This document shows, piece after piece, positions 26,215 to 41,800 of a stretch of DNA of 64,000 bases. The stretch is from the NCBI GenBank assembly GCA_012845835.1, contig JABAKD010000006.1:310001-374000 (forward strand), in the 5' to 3' direction. The position numbers and the translations under genes are program-made. The notes beneath the pieces were generated by a model. That model did no database searches, had not been told where the DNA came from, and was given only the letters and a program-made list of their open reading frames with translations. The stretch is from Undaria pinnatifida (Eukaryota; Sar; Phaeophyceae; Laminariales; Alariaceae). Numbering within the stretch: the first letter of the stretch is position 1; every line of letters starts with the position of its first letter.

Positions 26215-29144
26215 CCGACAAGTTCTACCTCTACCGTAGCATGCGTCAGTTCTCGACCATGACCATCTTTCGAAGGGGGTACCGCCACTGTGACTATCTG
26301 GTTTGAGCCGCTCGCACAAGTGACCCCTTACCTCACGGACACAACAAAGCTTCAGCCAGTTTTGTTTGGCGCACCGTCACTTACCCTTCCATTGCGGATT
26401 TGTATCGCAGAATTCAAACAAGCACGAAAGCTCAACACCGCACAGGGTCAGGGGGGTTACAAGGGCGAGTGTGCGAGTGACGTCCAGCCACCCCCTACGA
26501 AGACTAAGACGAGGACTAAGACTGAGCCTAACCATCGGGTTACACAGTGGGCCAATTTCTGTTCCAGACGATGTCAAACAAATAAATGGAGTATCTGGCA
26601 ACTGTGCCCGAACGGCCCGACGAGAAACGGCGAGAAAATAAATATGTGCCGTCAAGCAGCAGCACTCGGGGCAAGAAATGCATGAAACTTCGTATGAGAA
26701 CCGTTCTGGTTGGGGCACACAAGCGAGGCATTGAGGCCTGGGCCAAAGCAAGCATGTCTTAGCAAAGAGCCCGTGCTGCGTATAGTGGCGGAAGGGCCGA
26801 GACAAGCTACAGCTCCAGAGGCCCGATACAGCAACGGCCCCGTAATGTGGCCTACATATTGCCGGCCCACTAGGTTTCTCAACCCAGTACTTGCCTTCTA
26901 CATCATCAGTTAGTTGTTGTAATAATTTAATAAAATAATTTCAAGGACGTCAGCCGTGAGTTCGACGAATTTCAGGTCAGTCCTCATCTTTGCAAGCTGC
27001 GTTGTTGGTACTCGTAATATACAATATAGGCGAGTTTTTATTAGGAGGGTCCTATATTATAATTCTCACGGCTGACGTCCTTGAAACATTTTGTATAAGA
27101 TATGTATATAGACTACTCGTATATATATGTGTTTTTTCAACAAAACAATATGGCCCGTCCCATTATAAAAAAACTCACCCACATAGTATATCACAAGTAC
27201 CAACAACGCAGCTTGCAAACATGAGTATTGACCCGAAATTCGTCGAAATCACGGCTGACGTGCTTAAAATATTTCTATAATATAAAAAAAAAAATACACT
27301 CCAGCTGTGAGATCGAATATTTTGTCGAAACTCATCTTTGCAAGCTGTTTGTGATACTCCGATCGCGCGCATTACGGGTTGTGTGTCCTCATTACGAATA
27401 TAGGACGGCGACTCCCCTTGCAACTACAGTGCAGCTATCAGGGTCAACAGGGTGATGTTAGGCAGTCTGTGCGCGGAAACTATAAAACCCGTTTCTGAGG
27501 GGGACAAATCTGACAGCTGTGGAAGGAAATGCAACAGTTTATCAAGTGAATGCTGTAAGTCGAATATCCGGTGAGGGGAGGGCGGAGTTTTTAAGGACGT
27601 GGGGGCCTGATTTGGATCTAAAGGGGGGCGGGAGGGGGGGAGAGGGGGGAGGGGACGGGTGGGGCAGGTCAATTTGAGCGTGGAAACTATGAATATTTCT
27701 TGTGGGGGAGGGGGGGGGGAATGTGGCGGGGGGGGCCGGGGGCGGGGGGGGAGGGCTTTAGGTCGCATAGATGTAGGGGTTTGCTATACGCGTGGTGCTA
27801 GGTCTAGGCGATGGTGCCGGGTGGTGGGGAAGGAGGGGGCGTTGGGGGCGGGGGTGGGTGGGAATTGCAGCAGCGGCATGGACGGCTCTAAAAAGATAAC
27901 GAAGCGATATCCAGGGCGTGGCAAGTGTATATTACTCTGACGGATTTCGATATTAAGTGGGGCGTTTAAGCGAGAGGAAGGGAGGAAAAAAAAAAAAATG
28001 GGGCGGGGGGAGGGGTGGGGGTGGGGGGGTTGGGGGGGGGGGGGGGTGCAAGAGGTTTAGGTCACATATAATATTAAAATACACTCCAGCTATGAGATCA
28101 AGGATTTGGTCGACACTGATGCTCGCAACATTGTGTGTGATCCTCCGATCGCGCGTATTAATCATATATGTAGGGGCTTGCTATACGCGCGGTGCTGGGT
28201 CTAGGCGATCGTGCGGGGTGTGGGGAAGGAGGGGGCGTGGAGGGGCAAGGGGGGGTGAATGAAAGCTTAATGAGGACACTCAACTCGTAATGCGCGCGAT
28301 CGGAGTATCACACACAGCATGCAAAGATGAGTTTCGACGAAATCTTCGATATCACAGCTGGAGTGTATTTTCAATTTATATAAATAAAGTTTCGGGACAG
28401 GTAATGAGCTAATCGCGAGAGGAGCTTACAACCAAAAAGAACATCTACCGCAGATTGCGTCGATACACACACATACATACATACATACATAAATACATAC
28501 ATACATACATACATACATACATACATACATACATACATACATACATACATACATACATACATACATACATACATACATACATACATACATACATACATAC
28601 ATACATACATACATACATACATACATACATACATACATACATACATACATACATACATACATACATACATACATACATACATACATACATACATACATAC
28701 ATACATACATACATACATACATACATACATACATACATACATACATACATACATACATACATACATACATACATACATACATACATACATACATACATAC
28801 ATACATACATACATACATACATACATACATACATACATACTACATACATACATACATACATACATACATAACATACATACATACATACATACATACATAC
28901 ATACTACTACATACATACATACATACATACATACATACATACATACATACATACATACATACATACATACATACATACGACATACATACATACATACATA
29001 CATACATACATACATACAGACATACATACATACATACATACATACATACATACATACATACATACATACATACATACATACATACATACATACATACATA
29101 CATACATACATACATACATACATACATAAATACATACATACTAC

Positions 29145-29175
<31 letters not shown>

Positions 29176-29209
29176 CATACATACATACATACATACATAC
29201 ATACATACA

Positions 29210-29240
<31 letters not shown>

Positions 29241-29847
29241 CATACATACATACATACATACATACATACATACCTACATACATACATACATACATACATA
29301 CATACATACATACATACATACATACATACATACATACATACATACATACATACATACATACATACATACATACATACATACCTACATACATACATACATA
29401 CATACATACATACTTACATACATACTACATACATACATACATACATACATACATACATACATACATACATACATACATACATACATACATACATACATAC
29501 ATACATACATACATACATACATACATACATACATACAATACATACATACATACATACATACATACATACATACATACATACATACATACATACATACATA
29601 CATACATACATACATACATACATACATACATACATACATACATACATACATACATACATACATACATACATACATACATACATACATACATACATACATA
29701 CATACATACATACATACATACATACATACATACATACATACATACATACATACCATACATACATACATACATACATACCTACATACATACGATACATACA
29801 TACTACATACATACATACATACATACATACATACATACATACATACA

Positions 29848-29878
<31 letters not shown>

Positions 29879-32800
29879 CATACATACATACATACATACA
29901 TACTACATACATACATACATACATACAGTACAATACATACATACATACATACATACATCATACATACATACATACATACATACATACATAACATACATAC
30001 ATACATACATACATAATACATACAGACATACATACATACATACATACATACATACATACATACATACATACATACATACATACATACATACATACATACA
30101 TACATACATACATACATACATACATACATACATACATACATACATACATACATACATACATACATACATACATACATACATACGTACGCACATTATAATA
30201 TTATCTTCATTGCGTTTCGAAGCATTGACCCTACAGCATATTGTTCTGTCTGACATTGAGGGAGGCATACAGCCGCTTGTGGTCCAACATTCTCGAACGT
30301 TCACCTCCGTCGAAGTCTGCTGAGTTGTAACTGAAGTTGGCTTCGCCGGCCACGTATACGCTCGACGAACCCGCATATATCACGCCTGAGGTGTGCGGTT
30401 CGAGTTAGCCGGGGCGTAGAGGGGGGTATCGTCAGTAAGATTGCTCAGAAGATCAGTGCTGCGGTAGTTCCATCTCGATTTCTGTGAGGTTCTTCTTTGA
30501 GGAGCTTATATGATGAAAAATGAAAATACACTCCAGCTGTGAGATCGAATATTTTGTCGAAACTCGTCTTTGCAAGTCGTGTGTGATATGCTATACAGTA
30601 TCATATTGTAAAAAATAAATATTATAAAAATAAAAATGCCCTCCTGGACCAGCTGCGAGATCGAATGTTTGTCGAAACTCATATTTGTAAGCTGTGTGTG
30701 ATACTTCGATCGCGCGTATTACGGGTTGTGTGTCCTCATTAAGGATATAGGTCGGCGACTCCCCTTACAACTACAGTGTAGCTATCAGGGTCAACAGGGT
30801 GATGTTAGGCAGTCTGTGCGCGGAAATTATAAAACCCGCTTTTGAGGGAGACAAAATCTGACAGCTGTGGAAGGAAATTCATCAGTTTGTCAAGTGAATC
30901 CTGTAAGTCGAATAACCGGTGAGGGGAGGGCGGAGTTTTTAAGGACGTGGGGGCGTGATTTTGATCAAAAGGGGGGCGGGAGGGGGGGGAGGGGGGGGGA
31001 GGGGACGGGTGGGGCATGTCAAGTTGTTCGTGGAAACTATAAATCCTTCTTGTGGGGCGGGGCGGGGAAATGTGGTGGGGGGGGGCGGGGGGGCGGGGGG
31101 GGAGGGCTTTAGGTCGCATAGATGTAGGGGTTTGCTATACGCGTGGTACTAGGTCTAGGCGATGGTGCGGGTCGAGGGGAAGGAGGGGGTCTTAGGCGCG
31201 GGCGCGGGTGGGAAGTGCACCAGCGGCATGGACGGCTCTAATTTTTTTTACATTACATTATATACATGTTTGCAAATGTTTATACATGTTCATACATGTT
31301 TACACATTGCCTCAAACTCCAAATTCGAAATACGTTTTGTGTCCACCGGATCAGGAATCTCCTCGGGTGGGATGTGTGTACAGCAAGTATAGCAATCAAC
31401 ATCAAAGGGGGTTCCAAATGGAGTGGGTAGGTTCCTCGGTTGAGTAACCTGTCACCTTCAAGTACTTATCCTAAGTGCGCCACCGTTGCCGTCAAACAAC
31501 GTCATGGTGTCAAACAAGTGCTGCATTCTGCGAGATTCATACTGTGAGTCATTTCCACGGATGGAGAGAGTGACGACTTGATGGCAACCCAGTTCCATGG
31601 CATACACCTTATATACAGCATATACAGCGCAGGTTAAGAAACCCAGCAGCGTCGCGCACAGGTAATCCCTAGCCACCAGTGGTTTCCAACGGAATAGGTC
31701 AGATCACCCACCTCCGGAGCGAAGACATACGTTGTCCTCGAATGACGCAAGCCCGTCCACGTGCATCTCCGAGTCTTCCATCCAAATTGCACCTATAATA
31801 GAAATGACCAGAGGGGGAGACGGGTCATTGGGGAGACTATTTTCACTCATATATGTACAGCGAAGCGAAGACACATGAATTTTCCGTTCTCCATGCCTCT
31901 GTTGGACGTCCGCACTTAGGGTTAGGGCGGAGGGGGGGGGGGCTAGATGATGAGCGACTGAAATCACCGTCAAGCAGCGGATGTTTTGTAACCCCTTGAA
32001 GAAAAAATACTAACCCTGTCTGTGCTGTTACAGCTCACGTATCTCACGTATTAACATTCAAGTGCATTACTGTACAAGCTAAGAAGCTATCATAAGCTAT
32101 CATAAGCTATCATAAGCTACCATAAGCTAGCATAAGCTCTCATGAGCTATCATAAGCTATCATAAGCTATCGTAAGCTATAATAAGCTATCACAAGCTAT
32201 CATAAGCTATCGTAAGGTATGGTAGGAGAATCAAAGGTACGGTCGCTCGGCCGGTAACCGCTTGGTAAGCCTCTCCCGAATGACTATACTGGGTAATATT
32301 TGGTGGATTTTCGGTTTCGTGGCAGAGCCGCCCTCCTTTATCGCTTGCGGAAAGCGCAAGAGCGTTAGTTAGCAACACTTGATGAACACTCGACGAGCAG
32401 TGGGATTGCAGAACCCTATACGCGATAAAAATGGAAGGCAAGAACCGGGGGAGAGAAGGGACGACACCTATGACCACGGCTTGTCCAGAAGCTGGAAAGT
32501 AAAAGTGAGGGAAAAAAAAAAAAAAAAAAAAAACATCATGATATCTCGCGACGCGTCGCCCACGAAAGGATTCGAAGGCTGAATTGTATGAAAGTATGTA
32601 AGTATGTTTGTCTTAGTATGCATGTTTTAGTATTATGTGCTAGTATGTACTCCGGAGTATGAGTTCGTATGTATGTATGTATGTATGTATTATGTATGTA
32701 TGTATGTATGTATGCATGTGTTTTACTATGGAAGCGATACGCAATACGATAAGGGTAGCCCTCTCCGCTCAAACTATTTATGGGTCAGGGGGCTTCCCGA

Positions 32801-35800
32801 AGGACGAACTGTCCACTACAGTCGGGATCGCATTCTTCGGTTGAATCCCGTTCTTGATGCTATACCCAGGTCTTGGGATGGGCCATTTCGTGTTTCTCGA
32901 AGGGACGCGTGCTATGATATAGGGGTTGCTTTTCTCGACCAACATCTGTTTTTTATGACCGGGGCCCTTGCACCAAAAATGTACAAAACAGAAAAATATG
33001 CCATGTTTCGTTTTAACTGTGGATATCGTTTAGGCCCAGGCCATAGCGTTGGCCACTGGGGACGCGTGCCAGAATAGAAGGGGAGGAAGGGAGGGGAGGG
33101 GGGGGGGGGGGGCTGAAACAGTTTGTGAATGGCGGGGCTCCTTTACCCGGACCGGTCTCGTCGGAGTTTCAATATTCATTGGGAACGTTTTGAAAGGTAC
33201 GTCTAGTCCATGGAATTACTCGTGTTCGTCGGGAAGCTCCTTAAATGTTCTCCAAATCAGCGGTGGTACAGGTCTCCTCAAGTAAGGCATTATAGAAACC
33301 AAATGGCGTACATCAACCCACGGAAAATGTCCGGGATGTACTTTCTGAATTTACTCATAGTCAGACCTTCTTAGAGACGGTAGGGTCAGACATAAGGCAT
33401 TGAGGTATTGAGGCATGGAGGTATTTGTAGTATTGAGGTATTGAGGTATTGAGGTAGTTGAAGTATTTGGAGTAGTTGAGGTAGTTGACGTAGTTGTAGT
33501 AGTTGAAGTAGTTGAAGTAGTTGAAGTAGTTGAAGTGGCGGTCCTCAAGTGGGGAGCCTTGTGAGAACGAAAAGGCGTCGTACCGTTACCGTACTCTTGC
33601 GGTACCTTGACCGTCGAGTTTGTGAAAAACTCTGTGTTTGGGTGAGGGAAGAGAGGTCAGGTACAGAACCCCGGTGGAAACAAAAGGTGAAACCGACCCT
33701 AGTAAGAGGTCAAGTACGGGGCCACTAGCGCGAGAAGTCTTTACTCGGGTTCCGAAAAGTGCGGTACTCTTCCCACCGGATAGCGCTCCTCAGGCACAAG
33801 CAGGCATGCCATTTCTCACCTCCCGAGTCAGAGACGAAGTTGTGGTGAAAGGAGGCGGCGTTGTCGAAGTGCATCGAAGATTCTTCCTCGGCATAAATGG
33901 CACCTACGGATAATGAGAGGAGACCGGTGTTAATCACACGACAGAGAGTGTGCATTGACGAGTCGTAGATCGTAATTTTACATCTACACCATTTGATGAC
34001 ATCAATCGAGCAATATCCTCGAACAAGCTAACATTTTTTTCAACGGTGTAGTTGCTACCTGGTACACTGCACACGTCGGTAAAGGCATCTCAGTCGAAAA
34101 TATGGAAACTCATCTGCAACTCTGACCAAACGTAATGAATGGTAGTAATGTCTGGTCACGTTTGGCCCAACCCACATCAAATATGGAGACATGAAATCTG
34201 CAGCTCGGAATAATTCCCCCAGGCGCACGCTGTCTGCAGTTCGTGTATACAGAATGTTTTCTGGAGCTCCTTGCCCAAATAGTGCATACCCCACCCAGCA
34301 GCTAATTCGTACAAAGACTAAAAGTGCAACACGATTCACCATCCCATAAACTAAACGAGAAAATAAAACGAGTATAATATGCATCACGAACAGTATTCTT
34401 GCAAAATTGCCGTGGTCCTCGATTTGAGAGTAAGTAGGCCCGCCAGGCAGAGCCAGGCTAAGCCAGGTGTCCTACCATGTGCTGCGCCTAACGTACCGTA
34501 CCGTACATCCCTAGCCTGAGCTTTAGCTTCAGCCTTCTCTTAGCTTTGCCTTTAGCTTTAGCTGGAGGCTGAGGTTTATCTTTAGCTTCAGCCTCAGCTT
34601 AGCTTTGGCTTTAGCTTTAGCATTACCCTTAGCATTGGCATTAGCATTACCCTTACCTCCGTCGAAGGTGGCAGCGTTGTGACCAAACTCGAGGTTACCG
34701 TTGGAAAACGTCGAACCATTAAACAAGGACAAGGCACCTGCGGGTAGCAGGAGAAAACGGTATCAAGGACGAATCCTGTGCTAGGTTGTGGGAGACGATG
34801 CGTATAAGCGACATGAGAAAAGTGGGAGAATAACGCAGTTACAAGGCGGTTCCATAAAGATCATATGTAAGGAAACACGTAGCCGGTGAGAGCAATAACA
34901 TACTGCAGGAACAAAGCGAACATAACAAAACCTTCATCAACCCAACGTCTACAATCTTGGTGCGCGGTGCCCACACTTATTAAACCTCAACACACTATAG
35001 ACACAAGCTCCCTCCAAGCATGACTCAGGTGAACATACTTCCGTGACAGATACCCCACAGGTAGCGTCGTTGATAAACGTGACCATTATGGAAGCCTGCA
35101 ACACCCTTGCTGTGATGGGAGTGTTGTGTTGTTTTGGCTCAAGACGCTCCTAAACCGAAGTACCGCGATTTTCAATTATACCAGCATTGGTGGAAAATAC
35201 GTTGAGGTTTCCATCAGTATTCGTTGCTTACTGATCAGGTCATGAAAATGCTAATCAGTTTGCACTTTTACTCTGGCTCAAAGTCAGATTATTTGAGCGA
35301 AGAACTCACCACTTATGAAGAGACATTACGGGTACCTACCGTCGTCTTGGTACTATTACGAGCACTATCACTAGGACTATTTTGGTGGCATTCGGCTTGG
35401 AGTTAGGGTTAGGGTTGACCAAACCCTAGTCAAAGGGTGCTGGACAATGGTGGAGGCTACGGTGAGGGGGTCGATTGTGTCAGTGGCTCCGAGGTCGGTC
35501 ACCACGCGAGTGACTCGTTGGGCGCTTCGGTTTTTTTCGTGATATGCACAGCCATGCCATACCACTGCTAGTCTACGCCGTGTAAGCCATGGTTACTTCT
35601 GTCTTCTTGGATTGAGGTGCATCTAGCCACTCGAGCGAATGGTCTCAACTCAAAAACAGTGATGTTGGGATATTGGGCGGCCCCCCCTACCCTACCCTAC
35701 CCTACCCTACCCTACCATACCCTACCATACCCTACACGACACGACACGACACGACACGAAAACTAAAGGTTGACACCCTGCGCCAACCGTGCAGTTGAGA

Positions 35801-38800
35801 TTTGTACATTGGACACGGTTCTTCGACCGCCCCATCCTACAAAACCAGTTCAAGCTATGGCGATTATACGGAGCAATATGATTCTCACCTCCCGAGTTGT
35901 TGGCGAAATTGTGGCCAAAATAGGTGTCCCCGGCCATGTTTACGACCGCGGTAAACACATAGACGGCACCTGCACAATTAATTAACACGTATTTACATAT
36001 ATATATATAGGGTTGTCAGGTTTCTTCAATTTCAACAGAAAACGTCCCGCCGTTTTTTGTCGTTGTTGCTACAAACTTATCGTGGGAGCTGGATCGATGC
36101 GGTAGGCGCACATGGGGCACCTGCAGCCCCAAAAGACAGTACGGCTGCCAGCGTTCTTGAATTCCGAAGCAGTACATGGTACGGCGGCCTAGTAAGCTCG
36201 AGTCGCGTACACTTTCCGTGGGCGGGGGAAATGACGCGCTAGTTCTCGTTTCTCTTTTTGCCAGCAGAGAAGGACGTGCGGCATGATCGCTCTCGATATC
36301 TTATATCTGGTAGGCATGTAGGAAGAGCTACGACATGGATACCAGGTACGGTAGTAAGGTCACGTTGAGAGCTTGCGCAATTGTCTCGTACCCCAATCCT
36401 GGAGAACCTCGAGATGGCATGCTTCTCGGGTTCACGATGATTACCGTTGCCGTGGAATCGTTTTGCTCTACAGCGACAGCTCGATATTTTTGTAGGTCTG
36501 GTTTTCAGAGAGGCGCTGAACCACTGCGGCGGGTTAAAACGTAGTAGGCAGTAAAAAGGGGGTATCCCCCTGCCGTGGCCCTGTTCGACAGCAACCACAA
36601 ACACACAGCAACCACTCAGCAACCACTCAGGTCTATCGTCAAAAAACAGAGAGTGGGACTATCGCGCGTGCGATGGTGTTGGCGAACTCTGACGCGAGAA
36701 GGCGGAGGCTTGGGTGATATATTTCGCTAGGCCAATCCCAACATGTGTGTAGTCGCATGGCGAAGAATGAGTCCGGCACGCGGGCAACCACATACGAAGC
36801 TCAGTACAGCTACCGGCTGGAACACACAGCCAGAGTCGCGGCGTTGTCGGCATTAATGTCCATCAAGTACTTCTCCCCGTTCAAAGGTATTGAATGTATC
36901 TATCTTAACCACCGTGAAAGACCCTACGATTACAGCTCTATTTGGTAAGCGAAACGTGCTTTCTACAACAAAGCGCACCCGCTCAAGATGACCCATCAGG
37001 CACATGCAACATTACTCGCCATTGCCGGGTAAGCAAAAAGAAAAAAGTATTGTGCACTCATCTGTTCACCTGTTAGCGGACAAAGGGCTCAAGCTGAGGG
37101 CTTGAGTTGCAGAGCACAGCTCCCTCTTTTTTACTGCATTGCACATAATAACCTGGGGGCGGTCTACTCTTGCACATACCGTCACGCAAAGCGGGGCCAT
37201 ATAGTTCAAACTAACATGCGACCTTTCCCACCTGCTTGTCGGTCGTTCACGTGTGCATTTTCGTAAACTGCTTGTGCACGCATGAGCTGAGACGGGCGCG
37301 CCACAAGTAGGGTTGTAACTGCAACATCAACGCAATACGCCCTTCTTTACAACGCACACCAAAGAACTTACGACAGTCTACTCTGGCAAGCACAGGACAC
37401 GACGAGCTACAATATGTCTTACAGAAGTGTCCCAGTCGAAACCGAAATGCGTCCATTCTCACCTGCGTCTACGTCGGCTATGTTGTGCTCGAAGGACGTG
37501 TTGCCGGCGACTTGTACATCCGTTTGTTGAGAAAATACAGCGCCTACACGGAAGCACCAAGGTATCGTGAGGCTTTCGTTGAAGATTGCGTGTGACAATG
37601 ACAGTTCGTTAAACTCCGAACGCAACCATAGCGGCGAGGGCTGGCATCACACCGAACTTGAACATTTTTTGTTCAACATGAGAAAAGGATGAAAGGCGAG
37701 CACAGACGGGCACGAAGGTGTTACGGCAGCAACGCGCTTGAGTCAACACTAAATAGCAAAATAAGAACAAGGACAACGAGGTATGGCAGCAACAAAATAT
37801 TGGGTGCCGCACGGTCGTACAAGGTACACTTCCGTCCTTCAACGATCAGATTACCGCTATGGCTTTGAATGCTGCACTTGTATGTCGCCACTATCGCACG
37901 CGCAGACTAAAATGACGCCCGGGGAAGACGGCCGGCCTACGTCCTGATGCACCGCAAACGAAGTTGCCCCATGAATCACAAGTCCTTGCACGTCAGTTGA
38001 TCTGCTACAGAGGGAATAGTTCCATGGCTCACTGGTTGCACATCATTCCACCATGCCACACACGGGACTACTTCCACGAGACAATACCCTGACGAAAGGC
38101 TACCGGTGCCACGCCTACCACGTCATCGGGTAACCGCCACTCTTAGTATCTAAGTTTTCAGCGGCTCTGAGCAACTAACTCATCACGTGACGCGTGTGTA
38201 GATGCTTTCGTGTTTCCACTAATGATTTACAGCCTTAAATCAATCAAGATTTTTGACGTCGTCGCCGTATGCCCCGCCGCCATGGAAGTAGGCTCAGAGC
38301 GACTCGTGAGAGTGGCGGAAAACTTGGTAGTGAAAAATGGAGTACAAAACTACAAATGTGTATAATTCCACGTACAACACTGCAATGTCGTGTCCCTGGT
38401 TTCAAATATGTTAAGAAAAGCTCCCTGCGCAAGACACACATCCGTCTTACCTGCAGTATTACCCGCAGAGTTGTTCTTAAATGCCGTGTTGCCGCCGATG
38501 CCAATCTCGCTATTTCTGCCATAGATAGCACCTGCAGGACCAGCATATGTACCATTGCGTAGGAAAATTTCAGGCGCATGGTATGGTACTACCGACGCAT
38601 GGTATGGTATGGTAGGTTATAGTATGGTATGGTATGGTCTGGTATGGGATCGTATGGTATCGTATGGTACGGTATGGTATGGTAATAACGAACGACAAGT
38701 GCTGCGATAGAGGCATACACCGCTCTCTTTCTAATAATACTCCTCGACTTGGGAGCTTGAGACCTCTCCCAAAAACCGATTTGGAGAAAAAGAAAACTGC

Positions 38801-41800
38801 TCGCGGATGAAAAATCCTATGTCCAAGGGGCACGCAACGAGAATTACGCAAAAAATGCCCCATACATACGAATATATCCGACCAGTTTTGGTTAAGGAGC
38901 CCCGTCATTCAGAAAGCGTTTCATGTCATGTCATGTCATGTCATGTCATGTCATGTCATGTCATGTCATGTCATGTCATGTCATGTCATTTCACGTCATG
39001 TCATGTCATGTCATGTCATGTCATGTCATGTCATGTGATGCCATTTCATGTCATATCATGTCATTTCATGTCATGTCGGAACAAAACTGCTACCTCTATC
39101 GTAGCATGCATCCTTAACACACAAAATAACACATACAATAACATACATAATAACACCTTTAATAACACACGTAATAACACATATAACAACACACATAAAA
39201 CACCGATAGACTATACCTTTACAGCCAAAGTAGGTGCTAATACGTACCAAGGTAGGAGTGCGTGTTCTTATGTGATTATTGCGAGGGTGAACACTTTAGG
39301 AGCTTGATATCCCACACAACCCACACACAGAACACCACTCCAGGTGGGAAAATGCCAAGTACAATCGGGACTAACAATCGCATGGGACAGGTTAGGGGTA
39401 CCTTACGAATCTTTGTAAGACATAGACGATGCTGTGAACCTGGTCTATGCTCTTAGCCGTGAAGCACCACGGGTCATGAATATTTGGGCGCACATTATTG
39501 TGCTACGTCTATCACAGCACGCGTCCCCAGCTAGCACTAAATGGAACGGTGAAACTGTTCATCAGTCATGGGAGGCGATATCAGATGGGGGCGTCTGACA
39601 GCAAAGTGCTCCACTTTCAATGCCACACAGAAGTCCAGATGAAGGCTTGAACAACAGCGGTAACAACGGCGGTAACAACAGCGGTATTAGGATTGTTTGA
39701 TTTTCTCATGATGCATACTACGGCATGGGTTGCAAACAAATTCGTCACGCGTCACCTTTGTTATCCTCGGCAATATTTTGCCCAAACCATAACAATAGCA
39801 TCCGTTGGCGTGATCAGCTGAATTACGTTCAGGCGAAAAACTGTCACTTCCGTGAGCATCTACTGAGTCATTCGCAAACCATAATTGACACCTCCGTTAC
39901 CTGCAATTGGATTTTACCCACACGAGATTTCTCACCTCCATTAGCGTCTGCTGAATTGCGTCGAAACAATGTGTCGCCCTCAATGTACACCAGCGACTCG
40001 TTTGCAAAGACCCCTCCTGATGTTACGGGAGGAGAAGCTTCGTGTTAGCTCATATAGTGCAACAGTAGCTGCTGTCGAAACAGGGTGCACGCTTCCGCGT
40101 GTTTTTAATGTTGTCAGCACAGAATGGAAGCTGTGCAAAAGCCAATGGGCGACAGAGCACAAGACGTTGGTGATATATAACGGTGCATCGGCCAATCCGT
40201 CTGCTGTCTCCATGAATCGTGGACCCCACCAAACGACATGTCCGATTTGTCACGCGTCTACGAGGAGCGTGCCGAGATCGGAATATCGATATAATGTGCG
40301 CATATAGTAAAGCTCCGCGGCCTAGTGGACTAGCGGCCTGGATACCTGCCATGGAAAGGGTACGGTGACGTTTTGTGAAGGGTCCTCGTCTGAAGAGTCC
40401 TATTCCTCATCCAACGGCTGACACCCCAAAAAACAAACCCCAGCCATATTCCATGCGCAATCACATCGGCTAGGTATCAAAACAAACTTATTTTAATCCC
40501 AAGTGGCTCGAAAGCATACGGATCGGGTTGTGTCGCGGTCGACAAACTCCATTAGTCAGCAATGGTGAAGTACATCAAAGCCATAAAGAAGCCAAACAAC
40601 AGCGAATCACGGCCGAGGCATGCCATACTGAAGGGAGTCAGCATGTGTTGTCGAGGCTCGTCACTTTCAACCTCGCACTGCTGTATCGAACGATTTCGAC
40701 AAAAAGTATTGACAACGTAACACCCGATGAAGAACACGCGTGCTCCATGATACCTACAAAAAACAACAATAATAAAACGTTGCTAAACAGAAATGTTAGC
40801 TGTTGTTATCGTATTGGGGTGTACGAACCCCGTCATCCAAAAAACGTTTCAAACCCAGGAAACAAAACCTACATCCCACGCGCGGCGTTTGCTTCGTTAA
40901 GGTTGCACATGAAATTTTTGTGACGGTCCTCACCGACGAAGCCCTTAAGTTGCCACACTAAGGGCAGAAATTTAGATAAATCCACTATGGTATGGTCATT
41001 ATCTTAGTCTGGAGTGTTTACCGAATCATACGGTAAATCACACCTCGGATGCTCCAACAATGGTTGTGGTAGTTCTTCCGGGTACGAACGGCGACAGTTG
41101 GAAGCGACCTGGACAGCAAGTGCTGCCTCTGTCACTTCGTACAACACGTTGCGTTAAGGACGCACGCACCATGCCCCAGCTTCGATAAGGCTACTCCACG
41201 GACGCCTGTCTACTGTACCTGAACACTGGTTTCTACAAGAATGACAACACAACTCCGTGCGCAATCTCATGGTCTCGGTGTACAACGAATAATCCTTACC
41301 CCTGCCACATGCTTTCCCGTGGGGGCCGTGTACTGTACTCGAACACCGACATATGCAAGAATGAAAGCATATAACTCTGTGAACAATAGCATGGTGACGG
41401 GATAGAGCGAACAACAGCGTATAACAACGAACACACGTGCTACCGTAAAGGCGAACCACTTGCTGCAAACTAAGGCTCCTTCCTCGCCGAAAAAGCTGTG
41501 TACAGCTCAAAGAGACATTTTTGGAGTAAACGGAGAGTGAAACCCAATTCACGAACCGAAGCCTAGATAAGAAAACAATCACCTTCACAGGAATGGCAAT
41601 GCGACGATTTGGGCGTGGGGACACCCGTCATTCCAAACAAACGTTTGGCCAACAGGCGATAGCTCTGTTGTAGCACGCGCAAAGTATCCCAAGGGTATTT
41701 GGTGGTTCCCCCCTTGATGAGCCCTTGCTGGGTGTTGTTAATAGATGCGATTCGGAAAAATTGTTTTACTCCCACTGCCGGAGAAGGCGTCCGTGGAAAT

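Noticed and set aside
28371-30376. Many long open frames of the type MYVCMYVC or HTYIHTYI
   Set aside because: They are translations of the (CATA)n tract, which has no stop in any frame; not genes.
40315-40375. tRNA-like text (GGCCTAGTGGACTAGCGGCC)
   Set aside because: An A-box-like segment is present, but no B box or cloverleaf could be built.
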